Shown piece after piece: positions 11,701 to 20,923 of a stretch of 64,000 bases of DNA. The stretch is from a bacterium. GTDB lineage: Bacteria; UBA4055. Under the pieces are notes generated by a model. The model made no database searches and had not been told where the DNA came from. It saw only the letters and a program-made list of their open reading frames with translations. The stretch lies in the NCBI GenBank assembly GCA_029559475.1, contig JAKQBN010000076.1, positions 20,172 through 84,171 on the forward strand. The letters are read 5' to 3'. Numbering within the stretch: position 1 is the first letter of the stretch; each line of letters begins with the position of its first letter. The position numbers and the translations under genes were made by a program.

Positions 11701-12382
11701 GCGCATCACTTGAATACGCAGGTGATCCTGCTGATAAAAGTATCATCCAGCCCTTATCAAGGTATTCGATCTTGTTGATATAGACAGATGCCTTTTTAGC
11801 TTCAACAGCAAGTGTGCCTAACAACGGCAGTATCTTTTCGACTGAATATTTTTCGTCGATATGGATAAAGAATATCGGGACTGCTCTTAATTCGCCTCTG
11901 AAGCTGCTTTTGTAGATATCATATATTTCCGCTGGGAAGGGATCGTATTTGATATTCTCTTTTTTTAGCTTATTCGGAGCGTAGCAGAAACACGAAGCAT
12001 TTTCAGAATTAATTACGCAGGGTATAAATGATTTATTGAACATTTCAGTCTTTATTGACAGATTTTTATCGATCGTCTGCTCTTTTATTATCTTGTCTGA
12101 CATGTTCTGAACGGCCTTAACTTTATTTTTATCAACAGCAACGAACAAAGCATCACCGGCAAAAGAGATCACATCTCCGCCTTCCGCATACACTGAATCT
12201 ATTATCGGATTGAATACCATATTGATCAGATCACCGATCTTTTCCGCGCCGTAAGAACTTTCGCTTATAAATTTGTCGCACAGGGGCGTGAATCCTGAAA
12301 TATCCAGGAACATGAACTGGTTATTTTTATAATATTTGGGATCACTTACATATTTCGGAAGAGCACTGTCCTTTATCGACAT
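8756..12382 (-). CDS. class III nucleotide cyclase (two cyclase domains) - STAND/AAA ATPase - TPR-like protein
   Basis: FLDISGFTPLCDKF and ISFAGDALFVAV (metal Asp residues); GYCGIIGNEKRWEFTFLGSNVNLAARI; Walker A GPSGMGKT; Walker B LIYIDDLHFAD; helical C-terminus. ORF extends to 12469, but ATG at 12382 (MSIKDSALPKY) is the more likely start. Confidence 0.85.
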   Translation of the reverse strand: MSIKDSALPKYVSDPKYYKNNQFMFLDISGFTPLCDKFISESSYGAEKIGDLINMVFNPIIDSVYAEGGDVISFAGDALFVAVDKNKVKAVQNMSDKIIKEQTIDKNLSIKTEMFNKSFIPCVINSENASCFCYAPNKLKKENIKYDPFPAEIYDIYKSSFRGELRAVPIFFIHIDEKYSVEKILPLLGTLAVEAKKASVYINKIEYLDKGWMILLSAGSPAYSSDAPVKMYDLLSKFSKKAELLEIPVQIGGTLQRGYCGIIGNEKRWEFTFLGSNVNLAARIAAKAEPYKIYSDSSFAASSKTILKSRSAGIKEFKGVGEREVFEITGVIQDKKNLFIGRAEETKATLDFFKGDRRAFVLINGPSGMGKTVLAEHIVQALGYKNLIRFKGVYGEDTDNYLFRSLSDLQKSSAADIFQKFKAIFEPTLIYIDDLHFADERSLFLFHRMINEGNPFVNFIATTIGREKISITPLSYYESMVIDLKPFDAKEIQLITRMVSGLSISLKASRELQKTTKGNPLFVTGILPYITKDIERSGEVPYSLQEVILMKLQAIPGKGPEFVDGGSVYGDVFDHGVLKDVVKIKEEVFRDIIFKAENEGLVRMSSVKDEIEFSNTIIREIIYERLLKKKIDFFRIRIAEAIIRSKTKDFKRLYKAFLMLFLAGDERTLDLGYKLVKKYKNTRDQDTLRNILQKCFEFIKSKNNYSRAYDFIELFSESSGIKIGAGMTKIVEEISLKITDWENNERLLLHLAKVIFYTEYKEPKEILEKYREKKGEDKYYKWYKAITCAYSTKQSDALKLLNEIKNSFESNDIAEFYIDFVWYAFFIIGNTDMEKEGMKILLQMEPILPDRLKMNLLSLKNTIANHRDDMETSKHLLDEMMQIKTEDPEKLFTILNDYAIVYSNMAYQDLNCSFMKKSLKYSERAVKLLKDYQKIAELPLISTNLASFYMTAGYVKKSLRTYLEGLYYGMNIAHPVEVPYTKSRMVFVTSASGSYKLALGLCEDVIKKPITDLLAGMHTARYLYGGRDPNDLVEAEKKAKKFLKFGTSKCYMEMGGLLAHQAIVENDAKTMKKMRDIFSGWHKFPQRPGMRFSNEANIEILGVLTGVRSDVPKLEKRLSDLEKLQINFGLISKAYYALGKHYKDVQMLKTAKKYALKMILYPFVQRIEKELYAITGDKYWAQSIKKSDRKLEQINKISTVEEFFGKKL

Positions 12383-12461
12383 TATAAACCCCTTGATCAT
12401 AATCGACTTTTTATGTAACAGTTTAAAATAATGATTTAAATTCTTAAAAACAAATAATAAT

Positions 12462-12490
12462 TTGCGCAATATAATATTTATAGCTATATT
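12462..12490 (+). promoter_or_regulatory. sigma70-type promoter TTGCGC-N17-TATATT upstream of MATE gene
   Basis: Hexamers with 17-bp spacer in a divergent intergenic region. Confidence 0.45.
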
Positions 12491-12522
12491 CAGACGAATT
12501 TAAATCAGGAACGAAGCATTTA

Positions 12523-13911
12523 ATGGCAAAAAAAACAGATCTGACACAGGGACCCGTAGGAAAAAACATAACTCATCAGGCGTTGGGAATGATGGTGGGC
12601 ATGTTGAGCATGGTCGGGTATAACCTTATCGATACTTTTTTTGTCGGCCGTCTCGGAACGGCACAGTTAGCCGCAATGAGCTTCACTTTCCCTGTAACAA
12701 TGGCGGCGAACAGCATAGCCCTGGGACTGGGTGTGGGCGGAGCGGCAGTGATCTCAAGAGCTGTGGGAAGCAAAAATCACGATGAAGTAAAAAGGCTTAC
12801 AACGAACAGTATTTACCTTGGCTTTATAATAGTTGCCGCGATCATGGTGATCGGATTTACCACAATGGATCTTGTATTTACTTCGCTCGGCGCTAAAGGC
12901 GAAATCCTTGTTATGATAAAAAAATATATGACTGTCTGGTACTGGGGAATGCCCTTTGTCGTTATCCCCATGATCGGTTTTAACGCTATAAGAGCTGCCG
13001 GGAACACTCTTCTTCCCAGTATGGTCATGATGACTTCAATGATCCTGAACGCAGTGCTTGATCCGCTGATGATCTTCGGTATAGGATTCTTCCCGCGTAT
13101 GGAGCTTGAAGGAGCTGCTCTGGCAACTGTCTTTGCAAGAATGACATCTTTTACCGCGGCACTTTATTTATTAAATTATAAATTTCACATGCTTTCGATC
13201 GTAAAACCGAAGATCGCCGAATTATACAATTCCTGGAAAAGAGTGCTGTTCATCGGATTTCCGGCTATCTTGAACCAGTTCATACCGCAGATCTCGATGG
13301 GCGTGGCTACAAGGATCATTTCCGATTACGGTAAAGAAGCCGTCGCAGGATTTGGTGTCGCTACAAGGATAGAGATGATAGCGGTCGGGCCGCTGATCTC
13401 ATTTGCGAATACTATGATCGCATATACAGGGCAGAATCTCGGAGCTAAAAGGATAGACAGGATCGAGGACGGAATAAAATTCGTGAACAAAGCCTCGCTG
13501 ATCATAGGTGCTGTCATGTTCGTTTTGTTCGCATTGTTCGGAAAGTATGCCTCACTTATCTTCAACGATGATCCTACGGTAGTAGATATTTCTTATCTTT
13601 ATCTAGCTGTTGTGTCGGTCAGCTATGGTGTAATGGGGATCAGCATGTCAGCTTCAGCAACATTCAGCGCACTTCATAAACCTTACAGCTCGATCATGAT
13701 AAATATAATCAGAATGATCGTGATATTTATTCCGCTGATCCTGATCGGAAATTATTCATTTCAGCTTCCCGGAATAATCGCAGGAATCACTATTTCGATA
13801 TTCCTCGGAACAATAATTTCTGTTATATGGCTGAAAAAAACCATAGAGCAGTTTAAAGTTCATCCTGATTTCAGTAATACGGAACCGGTGCCCGTTGAGG
13901 AATCTATCTAA
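12523..13911 (+). CDS. MATE family efflux transporter
   Basis: About 12 TM segments; MATE motifs (GMMVGMLSMVGYNLIDTFFVGRLGTAQLAAMSFTFPV). Confidence 0.93.
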   Translation: MAKKTDLTQGPVGKNITHQALGMMVGMLSMVGYNLIDTFFVGRLGTAQLAAMSFTFPVTMAANSIALGLGVGGAAVISRAVGSKNHDEVKRLTTNSIYLGFIIVAAIMVIGFTTMDLVFTSLGAKGEILVMIKKYMTVWYWGMPFVVIPMIGFNAIRAAGNTLLPSMVMMTSMILNAVLDPLMIFGIGFFPRMELEGAALATVFARMTSFTAALYLLNYKFHMLSIVKPKIAELYNSWKRVLFIGFPAILNQFIPQISMGVATRIISDYGKEAVAGFGVATRIEMIAVGPLISFANTMIAYTGQNLGAKRIDRIEDGIKFVNKASLIIGAVMFVLFALFGKYASLIFNDDPTVVDISYLYLAVVSVSYGVMGISMSASATFSALHKPYSSIMINIIRMIVIFIPLILIGNYSFQLPGIIAGITISIFLGTIISVIWLKKTIEQFKVHPDFSNTEPVPVEESI

Positions 13912-15578
13912 AACAATCCTTCTATATTGCCGTCATTGTCTATGTCAATATTATAAGCTGAAGGTTCGTCCGGCAGCCCCGGCATACGCATGATCTCACC
14001 CGTGATGGGCACAAGGAACCCTGCACCGGATGATATCTTAATCTCTCTTACTGTAACCACGAAATCCTTTGGTCTGCCGAGAAGTTCGGGATCATCAGAA
14101 AGTGATTTCTGCGTTTTTGCTATGCATACAGGAAGTTTATCAAGCCCGAGTTTGATTATTCTTTTTATGTCGTTTTTAGCCTGCGCGGTATAATCAATTG
14201 CTTCGGCACCGTAAATGGTTTTAGCTATCTTTTCGATCTTCTTTTCAATCGGCCATTCCCATTCGTAAAGAGGAATGAATTTTCTGTTGCATGTTTCGGC
14301 CATAAAGCTGACCTTTTTTGCGAGATCAATGCCGCCCTCTCCACCTTTTTCCCATACATCTGCAACTGCAACGGTTACATTTTTACTTTCGACGAATTCT
14401 TTTATGATCTTGACTTCCTCGTCAGTATCAGAATAGAATCTGTTGATGGCTACAACAGGGCATATTCCGAAGACTTTCATATTCTCGATATGCTTTTCAA
14501 TATTCTCGAGTCCTTTTTTAAGCGCTTCGATATTTTCGGTTTTGAGTTCCTTAAGCTTTGCGCCGCCGTGAAATTTCAGTGCTCTGACGGTAGCTACAAG
14601 AACAACTGCAGAAGGATTAAGACCTGCTGTTCTGCATTTGATATCGAAGAATTTCTCAGCACCGAGATCGAATCCGAATCCCGCTTCTGTTACTACATAA
14701 TCTGACAGCGTCAGACCCATTCTTGTGGCTATAATTGAATTCGTGCCCTGAGCTATATTCGCGAACGGCCCGCCGTGGATTATTGCGGGACATCCGCCGA
14801 TCATCTGAACGAGATTAGGATTAATTGCGTCCTTTAAAAGTGCGGCCATAGCTCCTTCAGCTTTCATGTCCCTTACAAAAACAGGTTTTTTGTCATGAGA
14901 ATAGCCAATGAATATATTTCCGAGCTTTTTTTTAAGATCCGAAAGATCATTACTTAAGCATAATATTGCCATCACCTCTGAAGCTGCGGTAATATCAAAC
15001 CCGGTTTCTCTAGGGATGCTGTTCTTCTGCCCGCCTAATCCGATCACAATATCTCTCAGGGATCTGTCGTTCATATCCATAACTCTGCGCCAGCTTATCG
15101 TTCTTGCATCCAGATTTAGTTTACTGTTTTTTATCTGAAGCTCGTTATCTATCAAAGCGGCCAGAAGATTGTTCGCTTTTTCCACAGCTGAAATATCGCC
15201 TGTGAAATGCAGATTTATATCTTCCATAGGTAAAACCTGTGCATAACCGCCGCCTGCCGCTCCGCCTTTTACGCCGAAGACAGGTCCGAGTGAAGGCTCT
15301 CTAAGTACGACCGTGGTTTTCTTTCCGATCAGGTTGAGCGCCTGGCTGAGACCGATTGAGATCGTGGTCTTTCCTTCTCCCGCCGGTGTGGGAGTTATAG
15401 CTGAAACAAGTATAAGCTTAGATTTCTGCACTTTTTCAAGATCAATTAATTTCAGAGGCAGCTTAGCTTTATATTTGCCGTAATATTCAAGATCGCTTTC
15501 GTCTATCCCGAGTTTCTTTGCTATATCAGAAATATGTTCAATTTTTGCGGAACGTGCTATCTCAACATCGTTGGGCAT
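13908..15578 (-). CDS. fhs: formate--tetrahydrofolate ligase
   Basis: TPTPAGEGKTTISIGLSQAL P-loop, EPSLGPVFGVKGGAAGGGYAQV, C-terminal EIMRMPGLPDEPSA. Confidence 0.97.
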   Translation of the reverse strand: MPNDVEIARSAKIEHISDIAKKLGIDESDLEYYGKYKAKLPLKLIDLEKVQKSKLILVSAITPTPAGEGKTTISIGLSQALNLIGKKTTVVLREPSLGPVFGVKGGAAGGGYAQVLPMEDINLHFTGDISAVEKANNLLAALIDNELQIKNSKLNLDARTISWRRVMDMNDRSLRDIVIGLGGQKNSIPRETGFDITAASEVMAILCLSNDLSDLKKKLGNIFIGYSHDKKPVFVRDMKAEGAMAALLKDAINPNLVQMIGGCPAIIHGGPFANIAQGTNSIIATRMGLTLSDYVVTEAGFGFDLGAEKFFDIKCRTAGLNPSAVVLVATVRALKFHGGAKLKELKTENIEALKKGLENIEKHIENMKVFGICPVVAINRFYSDTDEEVKIIKEFVESKNVTVAVADVWEKGGEGGIDLAKKVSFMAETCNRKFIPLYEWEWPIEKKIEKIAKTIYGAEAIDYTAQAKNDIKRIIKLGLDKLPVCIAKTQKSLSDDPELLGRPKDFVVTVREIKISSGAGFLVPITGEIMRMPGLPDEPSAYNIDIDNDGNIEGLF

Positions 15579-15590
15579 GATTATCCTCCG

Positions 15591-16553
15591 TTACTTTAGT
15601 TTTAGAATGTAAACTTTATGAATTTTCTTATCTCTGAACCCGTCAGGTATCGTTTTGTGGCTGATATCCTCTATAATGAACTTTCCGTTCAGCTCTTCAT
15701 CCATCTTGAACTTTCTTGAATTGGTGCTGAACATTATTATGCTTTCATTTCCTCTCAGCAGCTTTGATGCTGAAAGTATCAGATCCGGATGATCCCTGTT
15801 CACATCGAACATCTCCTCCATCTTCTTTGATCTTGAAATTGTCGGAGGATCTATAATAATAATATCGTATCTTTCTTTTCTTTCTGATGCCTGTCTGAGA
15901 TATTTTGAGCAGTCTTCACGTATGATCTTATTCTGAGCAAGATCAAATCCGTTCAGGATCATATTTTCGCGTGCCCAGTCTGAATATGTGTTTGACATAT
16001 CAACGCTAACGGTTCCTGAAGATCCGGCTTTTGCGCAGTAAAGCGAAAATGATGCCGTGTAGCTGTATAAATTCAAAACAGCTTTCCCTGATGCCTGCTT
16101 AGCGATAAATTCCCTTGCAGGTCTGTGGTCTAAAAACAGTCCGCTGTCCAGATAGTCTTTAAGATTTATATAAAAGGATATTCCGTTCTCTCTTACGGTG
16201 AAGAAATCACGGCTGTCAGACAGTTTCTCATACTGCTCAAGCAGTGCTCTTTTCTTTCTGACCTTCCAGAATACTTCATTGATCTTAATTCCGAAAATGG
16301 TGCTTAAACCGGTCTCAATTATTTCTTTAAGCGCAGTAGGAACATCTTCCGATTCGTCATTTGAATAATACTGAACAAGAAATTTTCCCGCATAATGATC
16401 TATCGAGAATTGAAATTCAGGAATATCCCTGTCGTAAACTCTGAAACAGTCGCTTTCAGTTTTCTTTGCCTGTTTTTTGAAATGCTTATAATTTTTAACT
16501 ATCCTGTTGATTAAAGGATGGTCATAGGTATTTATTATATCCGGAATTCTCAT
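15591..16553 (-). CDS. class I SAM-dependent rRNA methyltransferase, RlmI/RlmK-like
   Basis: NLYSYTASFSLYCAKAG (motif I region) and DIIIIDPPTISRSKKM (motif IV region). Confidence 0.82.
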   Translation of the reverse strand: MRIPDIINTYDHPLINRIVKNYKHFKKQAKKTESDCFRVYDRDIPEFQFSIDHYAGKFLVQYYSNDESEDVPTALKEIIETGLSTIFGIKINEVFWKVRKKRALLEQYEKLSDSRDFFTVRENGISFYINLKDYLDSGLFLDHRPAREFIAKQASGKAVLNLYSYTASFSLYCAKAGSSGTVSVDMSNTYSDWARENMILNGFDLAQNKIIREDCSKYLRQASERKERYDIIIIDPPTISRSKKMEEMFDVNRDHPDLILSASKLLRGNESIIMFSTNSRKFKMDEELNGKFIIEDISHKTIPDGFRDKKIHKVYILKLK

Positions 16554-16646
16554 TTCTGATCAGATTATCCTGCGCCTGTTTATTCTTTAGTTTATTATAA
16601 GTGTTTTTTTTGTCAAAAGCAAAATTATTAATTGTTCAATAAAGTG

Positions 16647-16675
16647 TTGCGTTTTTGTTATTAAAAATCTATAAT
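16647..16675 (+). promoter_or_regulatory. sigma70-type promoter TTGCGT-N17-TATAAT upstream of mtnA
   Basis: Perfect -10, 17-bp spacer, intergenic. Confidence 0.6.
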
Positions 16676-16711
16676 ATAAGACTTATTATTGTTAACAGAA
16701 GGAGACAGCAT

Positions 16712-17752
16712 CTGAAGTTTGATGGAAAGAAATATCATTCTATATGGTATGATAGAGATAAAGTTTATATTATTGATCAGCGATCCCTGCCTGAAAAATT
16801 CGTAATAGAAAAGATAAGAACTTCAAAAGAAATGATCGCCGCCATTACCGACATGCATCTTCGCGGCGCGCCTTTGATAGGGGTCGCGGGAGCTTACGGC
16901 ACATTTTTCGCTTATAGGGAATCCTTTTCAAAACCCGAACCTGAAGAATATTATGAAAATATGATCAGCAAGCTGAGAAACTGCAGGCCTACAGCAGTAA
17001 ACCTTTCATGGGGAGTTCAAAAGATTGATGGTCTGATCAAAATGGGACTTGAGCTTGACAGAGTGCTGGCCGCGGTCAAAACGCTCGAAAGAAATGAGAT
17101 CGAATGCTGTAAAAGAATAGGCGCGAACGGAGTAGCACTGATAAGAGAAATATTCAACGTAACCGGCAGAACGGTAAATATAATGACGCACTGTAACGCA
17201 GGATGGCTCGCTACGGTAAATTACGGAACAGCATCGGCTCCTGTGTTCAGAGCGAGAGACGAAGAAATAAACATTCACGTATGGGTAAGCGAAACGAGAC
17301 CGAGAAATCAGGGCGGGAAGCTCACAGCCTGGGAATATTTTCATGAGAACATCAGCCACACAGTAGTATCTGACAGTTCCTGCGGTCATCTTATGCAGAA
17401 TAAAATGGTCGATCTCGTGATAGTCGGCGCCGACAGGATCGCGAAGAACGGTGATACGGCCAACAAGATAGGAACTTATTTAAAAGCCCTGGCTGCAAAA
17501 TATAACAATATACCCTTTTACATAGCCGCGCCTGTTTCTACAATCGATTTTTCAATAAAGAGCGGTCGGGACATTCCGATCGAGGAAAGAGATGAAAATG
17601 AACTCAAATATATGAACGAGGCTCCATTGATACACGAGCTTTCTCCAGCGCTCAATTATGCTTTCGACATCACTCCTGCAGAACTGATAACCGGATTCAT
17701 CACTGAAAAAGGGATATTTAAACCGGCTGAACTCTTGAGACTTACTTTATGA
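16712..17752 (+). CDS. mtnA: S-methyl-5-thioribose-1-phosphate isomerase
   Basis: MtnA motifs (RGAPLIGVAGAYG, MTHCNAGWLATVNYGTA, VSETRPRNQGGKLTAWE, VGADRIAKNGDTANKIGTY). ORF track starts at TTG 16655, but SD AAGGAG plus CTG at 16712 is the better start. Confidence 0.93.
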   Translation: MKFDGKKYHSIWYDRDKVYIIDQRSLPEKFVIEKIRTSKEMIAAITDMHLRGAPLIGVAGAYGTFFAYRESFSKPEPEEYYENMISKLRNCRPTAVNLSWGVQKIDGLIKMGLELDRVLAAVKTLERNEIECCKRIGANGVALIREIFNVTGRTVNIMTHCNAGWLATVNYGTASAPVFRARDEEINIHVWVSETRPRNQGGKLTAWEYFHENISHTVVSDSSCGHLMQNKMVDLVIVGADRIAKNGDTANKIGTYLKALAAKYNNIPFYIAAPVSTIDFSIKSGRDIPIEERDENELKYMNEAPLIHELSPALNYAFDITPAELITGFITEKGIFKPAELLRLTL

Positions 17753-18288
17753 AAAAGATCAAACTACCTTCAAACAGAATCATCATCGGCTCGACAGAGA
17801 CGCGTTTCGGATGGCTTTCATTTACTGTTACTCCGAAAGGTTTAAAGGAGTGCAGGTTTATGTTCGGAACAAAAAAACTTGCCGAAGAAGCGATAGTTTC
17901 ATCATTAGACATTAAAGAACCATTAACTGATGATCCTTTGTCAGTTCCCTGGTCAGAATTATTCAGATCGTATTTCGAAGGAAAGATAAAATCCTTCGAC
18001 AAAGTGCCTGTTGATTCAGACGGCTGGAGCGATTTTCAGAAAAAGGTTTACAACACTGTAAAAAGTATCCCCTACGGTAAAACAGCATCTTACGGCGCGG
18101 TAGCTTCTTTTCTTGGTAATGAAAAAGCTTCGAGAGCCGTCGGAAACGCTCTTAAGAACAATCCGGTTGCACCGGTCATTCCATGCCACAGGGTAATTTC
18201 CTCGGACAAGGATCTGTGCGGATTCTCCGCATCCGGCGGAATAGAGCTCAAATTAAAGATGCTCGAACTCGAAAAAGATAATTCCTGA
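17749..18288 (+). CDS. ogt: methylated-DNA--[protein]-cysteine S-methyltransferase
   Basis: Active-site motif VIPCHRVI; PYGKTASYGAVA; FSASGGIELKLKMLELE. Confidence 0.9.
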   Translation: MKKIKLPSNRIIIGSTETRFGWLSFTVTPKGLKECRFMFGTKKLAEEAIVSSLDIKEPLTDDPLSVPWSELFRSYFEGKIKSFDKVPVDSDGWSDFQKKVYNTVKSIPYGKTASYGAVASFLGNEKASRAVGNALKNNPVAPVIPCHRVISSDKDLCGFSASGGIELKLKMLELEKDNS

Positions 18289-18359
18289 TTTTTTATTTTT
18301 TTTGTATTGCTTTGTATTTTTTTTACATTATAATATACTTAATAAAATACGGATAAACA

Positions 18360-18650
18360 ATGATTCACCCTTTTTTGAAAGTGATATTTTATCTGGTGCT
18401 TATAGTAGGACTTTACGCCTGCATTATATTATATTTCTCAAAGGATGAAGAACCCGAATTCAACCCGAAAGTGCTTGATGTTCTGACCAGCATAACCGTA
18501 GATTCACGGACTGTAATAATTTCTAAACCCGACACTCTCGTAGTTATTACAAAATCCGAAGAAAAAGACAATCCCGAATATTCAAACGATCCGGAAGTAA
18601 GATTTATAACCGGCGATAAAATAATTATAAAAGAAAAAAGCAGCCGTTAA
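18360..18650 (+). CDS. small single-pass membrane protein
   Basis: 96-aa ORF with N-terminal hydrophobic segment; promoter-like sequence upstream; stop codon lies in a hairpin loop. Confidence 0.5.
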   Translation: MIHPFLKVIFYLVLIVGLYACIILYFSKDEEPEFNPKVLDVLTSITVDSRTVIISKPDTLVVITKSEEKDNPEYSNDPEVRFITGDKIIIKEKSSR

Positions 18651-18659
18651 GCTGCTTTT
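18636..18659. terminator. short bidirectional hairpin between convergent genes
   Basis: AAAAGCAGC-CGTTAA-GCTGCTTTT; the stop TAA of the + gene is in the loop. Confidence 0.6.
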
Positions 18660-18665
18660 AGTTGT

Positions 18666-19418
18666 TTAAATAAAATCTTCTTCCGCTGTCTTATCATCCT
18701 TTTTAAAAAATCTGAAATAAATGATCAAAAATATTATTACAGCTAATGTGCAGACGAGTGACTGAACCGGATGATCTACAAGAAGAAGTGCTCTGTCTAT
18801 GAAAAGAGAAACCCTTCCCATAACAGTCGAACCGAAAGCAGCGCCGAAGAAGATCATTAAAACGACAATACCGGTCCTTGCTGTTTTGCCAAGCAGTCCT
18901 TTATGCGGTTTCGAGAAGAAGAAATATATGAGCGCTGCGAAGGTACCGAATACCAGAACGATCCATTTTGTTGTTTCAAAGAACGATCCCTTATCTAGAT
19001 CTGTCATTATACTTGTACTCTGAAGCATAATATTCTGTATCGCGATCGGAATGTAGTATCCGGCCATATATCCGAACAGAAATGCGAAATAGTAGTTGGC
19101 CACCCATGCTTTCTTTCGTGAAAAACGGAAAAACATAGTTAAAGCGAGCAGAAACCAGAGAATATTTGTAATATCCGACATATGAAATTCTACGAACATA
19201 TCGTTTACAGGCATAATAAAGAACGGGTCGATAATATACTCCCAGGAAAGTATCCATCCGTATCCAAGAGATACTCCAATAAAGATGTTTTCACCGATTT
19301 TATATAGCGGGTTGTCTCTGTAAAGGAAGGACATTATCATAATCGTTGCAAGAACCGGTACCCATGTCACAAAGACATCGTTCAGAAAAATATTATCAAG
19401 AACAGCTTTTAAGTCCAT
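18666..19418 (-). CDS. polytopic membrane protein, last gene of four-gene membrane cassette
   Basis: About 7 hydrophobic segments; tight spacing with upstream genes. Confidence 0.65.
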   Translation of the reverse strand: MDLKAVLDNIFLNDVFVTWVPVLATIMIMSFLYRDNPLYKIGENIFIGVSLGYGWILSWEYIIDPFFIMPVNDMFVEFHMSDITNILWFLLALTMFFRFSRKKAWVANYYFAFLFGYMAGYYIPIAIQNIMLQSTSIMTDLDKGSFFETTKWIVLVFGTFAALIYFFFSKPHKGLLGKTARTGIVVLMIFFGAAFGSTVMGRVSLFIDRALLLVDHPVQSLVCTLAVIIFLIIYFRFFKKDDKTAEEDFI

Positions 19419-19420
19419 AT

Positions 19421-20257
19421 TTAACCTCTCTTCCTTTTGTCCATATAATAGACAATGTTTCCGACTATTACAAAACCGAAAATAACCAGATGGGAGAATG
19501 TAAGTGATGACATCCCTTTTGTCGCGCTTCCGTAGTAGTTCCTTTCGTATTTATCACTGACAAGCCTTTCGTATTCAGCTGCCCCTCTTAACCCGTTCGC
19601 CATACCTGTTATTTGTCCTGTCTGCAGATACGGAACGAAATCAGGTCCCATTACACCTGTTACAGCGATACCGAATTTATAATTGAACCTTATCTGCATA
19701 TCAACGTGAGTAAAATGGTATGCGGATCCGGAAAGTCCGATCATATATTTAATATCCCTCAGAGTTTCCACACCCTCAAATATTTTACCTTCTTTCTTAT
19801 ACGTTCCTTTAAAATCAACATCCATGTTGAAGATCCTGATGTCAGCTGCGATCGGGACATACTCCATATTTATATAATGAATACCCTCCCTTGCCCAGTT
19901 GAATTCTTCCATGGCTGTGATATTCTTTACGCTTTCTTTACCTAGATTGATTCCGTTGATAGAAGCGTAGTAAATGAACACTTTTACTTTTTTCTTCAGA
20001 CAGTGCTTGAAAAAAGCCTCGAACATCGGCAGAAGCTCCGCTTTTGAACTCGGATCGAAAGCCCAGTCGATAAAAACCGCGTCTCCTTCGTTTAATCCTT
20101 CTATCTCATCGAAGATCTGCTTCGTTTCTTTTGTGGGAGATACCGGGAATATAAGAAAATCGAATCCTGGCAGAAGGGGTATTATAATTGATAAAAACAC
20201 CAGCAGATATATTATCCTTCTGTCTATCTTCTTAAGTTTTTCCAGAATTTTTTTCAT
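19421..20257 (-). CDS. membrane-anchored protein with extracytoplasmic domain and C-terminal TM
   Basis: N-terminal TM (RRIIYLLVFLSIIIPLLPGF), soluble alpha/beta-like domain (DAVFIDWAFDPSSKAEL...KKVKVFIYYASI), C-terminal TM. Confidence 0.65.
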   Translation of the reverse strand: MKKILEKLKKIDRRIIYLLVFLSIIIPLLPGFDFLIFPVSPTKETKQIFDEIEGLNEGDAVFIDWAFDPSSKAELLPMFEAFFKHCLKKKVKVFIYYASINGINLGKESVKNITAMEEFNWAREGIHYINMEYVPIAADIRIFNMDVDFKGTYKKEGKIFEGVETLRDIKYMIGLSGSAYHFTHVDMQIRFNYKFGIAVTGVMGPDFVPYLQTGQITGMANGLRGAAEYERLVSDKYERNYYGSATKGMSSLTFSHLVIFGFVIVGNIVYYMDKRKRG

Positions 20258-20279
20258 TGTGAATTTCCTTAAGTTTTAA

Positions 20280-20894
20280 TTATTCTGACAGGTGGGATCT
20301 TTCTAGTCCGAAAAAGATCCTTATCATCATTGTTATAGAACCGAGATAGCCGCCGAAAATGATGGCTCTTCTTCCAGCGCTTGAAGGAGAATCCATTATC
20401 CATTCGCCTATAACCGGTATCTGAGACCATATCTCGCCTCCGAGAGGTATCTTGCTGAGCATAACGATTATCGAAGCGACAAGCAGCACTCCCGACTCGA
20501 CCGATTTCGCCTTGAATGACCTGTATGCAGCGGATGCAATGTAAAAAGCGAGAAGGGAGAAAACGGTAGCCTGGAACGGTACGTAAACGTTCATGAACAT
20601 CGAGCTGAAAGGAGTTCCTGAAGAAGTTCCGCTGATAACACCTAAGAAGATCATTAGAAAGATCATGGCGACACGCAGTATCGCATAATATCTTTCGTTA
20701 TTGTATTTTATCTTGTAATAATTCTGTCGGGCTACGGAATATACACCAACAGCTACACCCACTACTCCGGCTATCTTTAATCCGTTCGCAAAGAAAAGCT
20801 TCTGGTTCTCCTGGAACATCCCCGCAATAAAGAATTCGCCGTACCACAGGATCCCCGTTATGATCCCCAGCAGTATTGGTATTTCTTTTTTCAT
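20280..20894 (-). CDS. polytopic membrane protein
   Basis: About 6 hydrophobic segments; same operon. Confidence 0.65.
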   Translation of the reverse strand: MKKEIPILLGIITGILWYGEFFIAGMFQENQKLFFANGLKIAGVVGVAVGVYSVARQNYYKIKYNNERYYAILRVAMIFLMIFLGVISGTSSGTPFSSMFMNVYVPFQATVFSLLAFYIASAAYRSFKAKSVESGVLLVASIIVMLSKIPLGGEIWSQIPVIGEWIMDSPSSAGRRAIIFGGYLGSITMMIRIFFGLERSHLSE

Positions 20895-20923
20895 ATTATA
20901 TTATTCCTTTTTCTAATTCTTTA

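Noticed and set aside
16554-16711. SAM riboswitch upstream of mtnA
   Set aside because: The region is AT-rich with a promoter close to the start and a leader of about 30 nt, too short for a SAM-I aptamer
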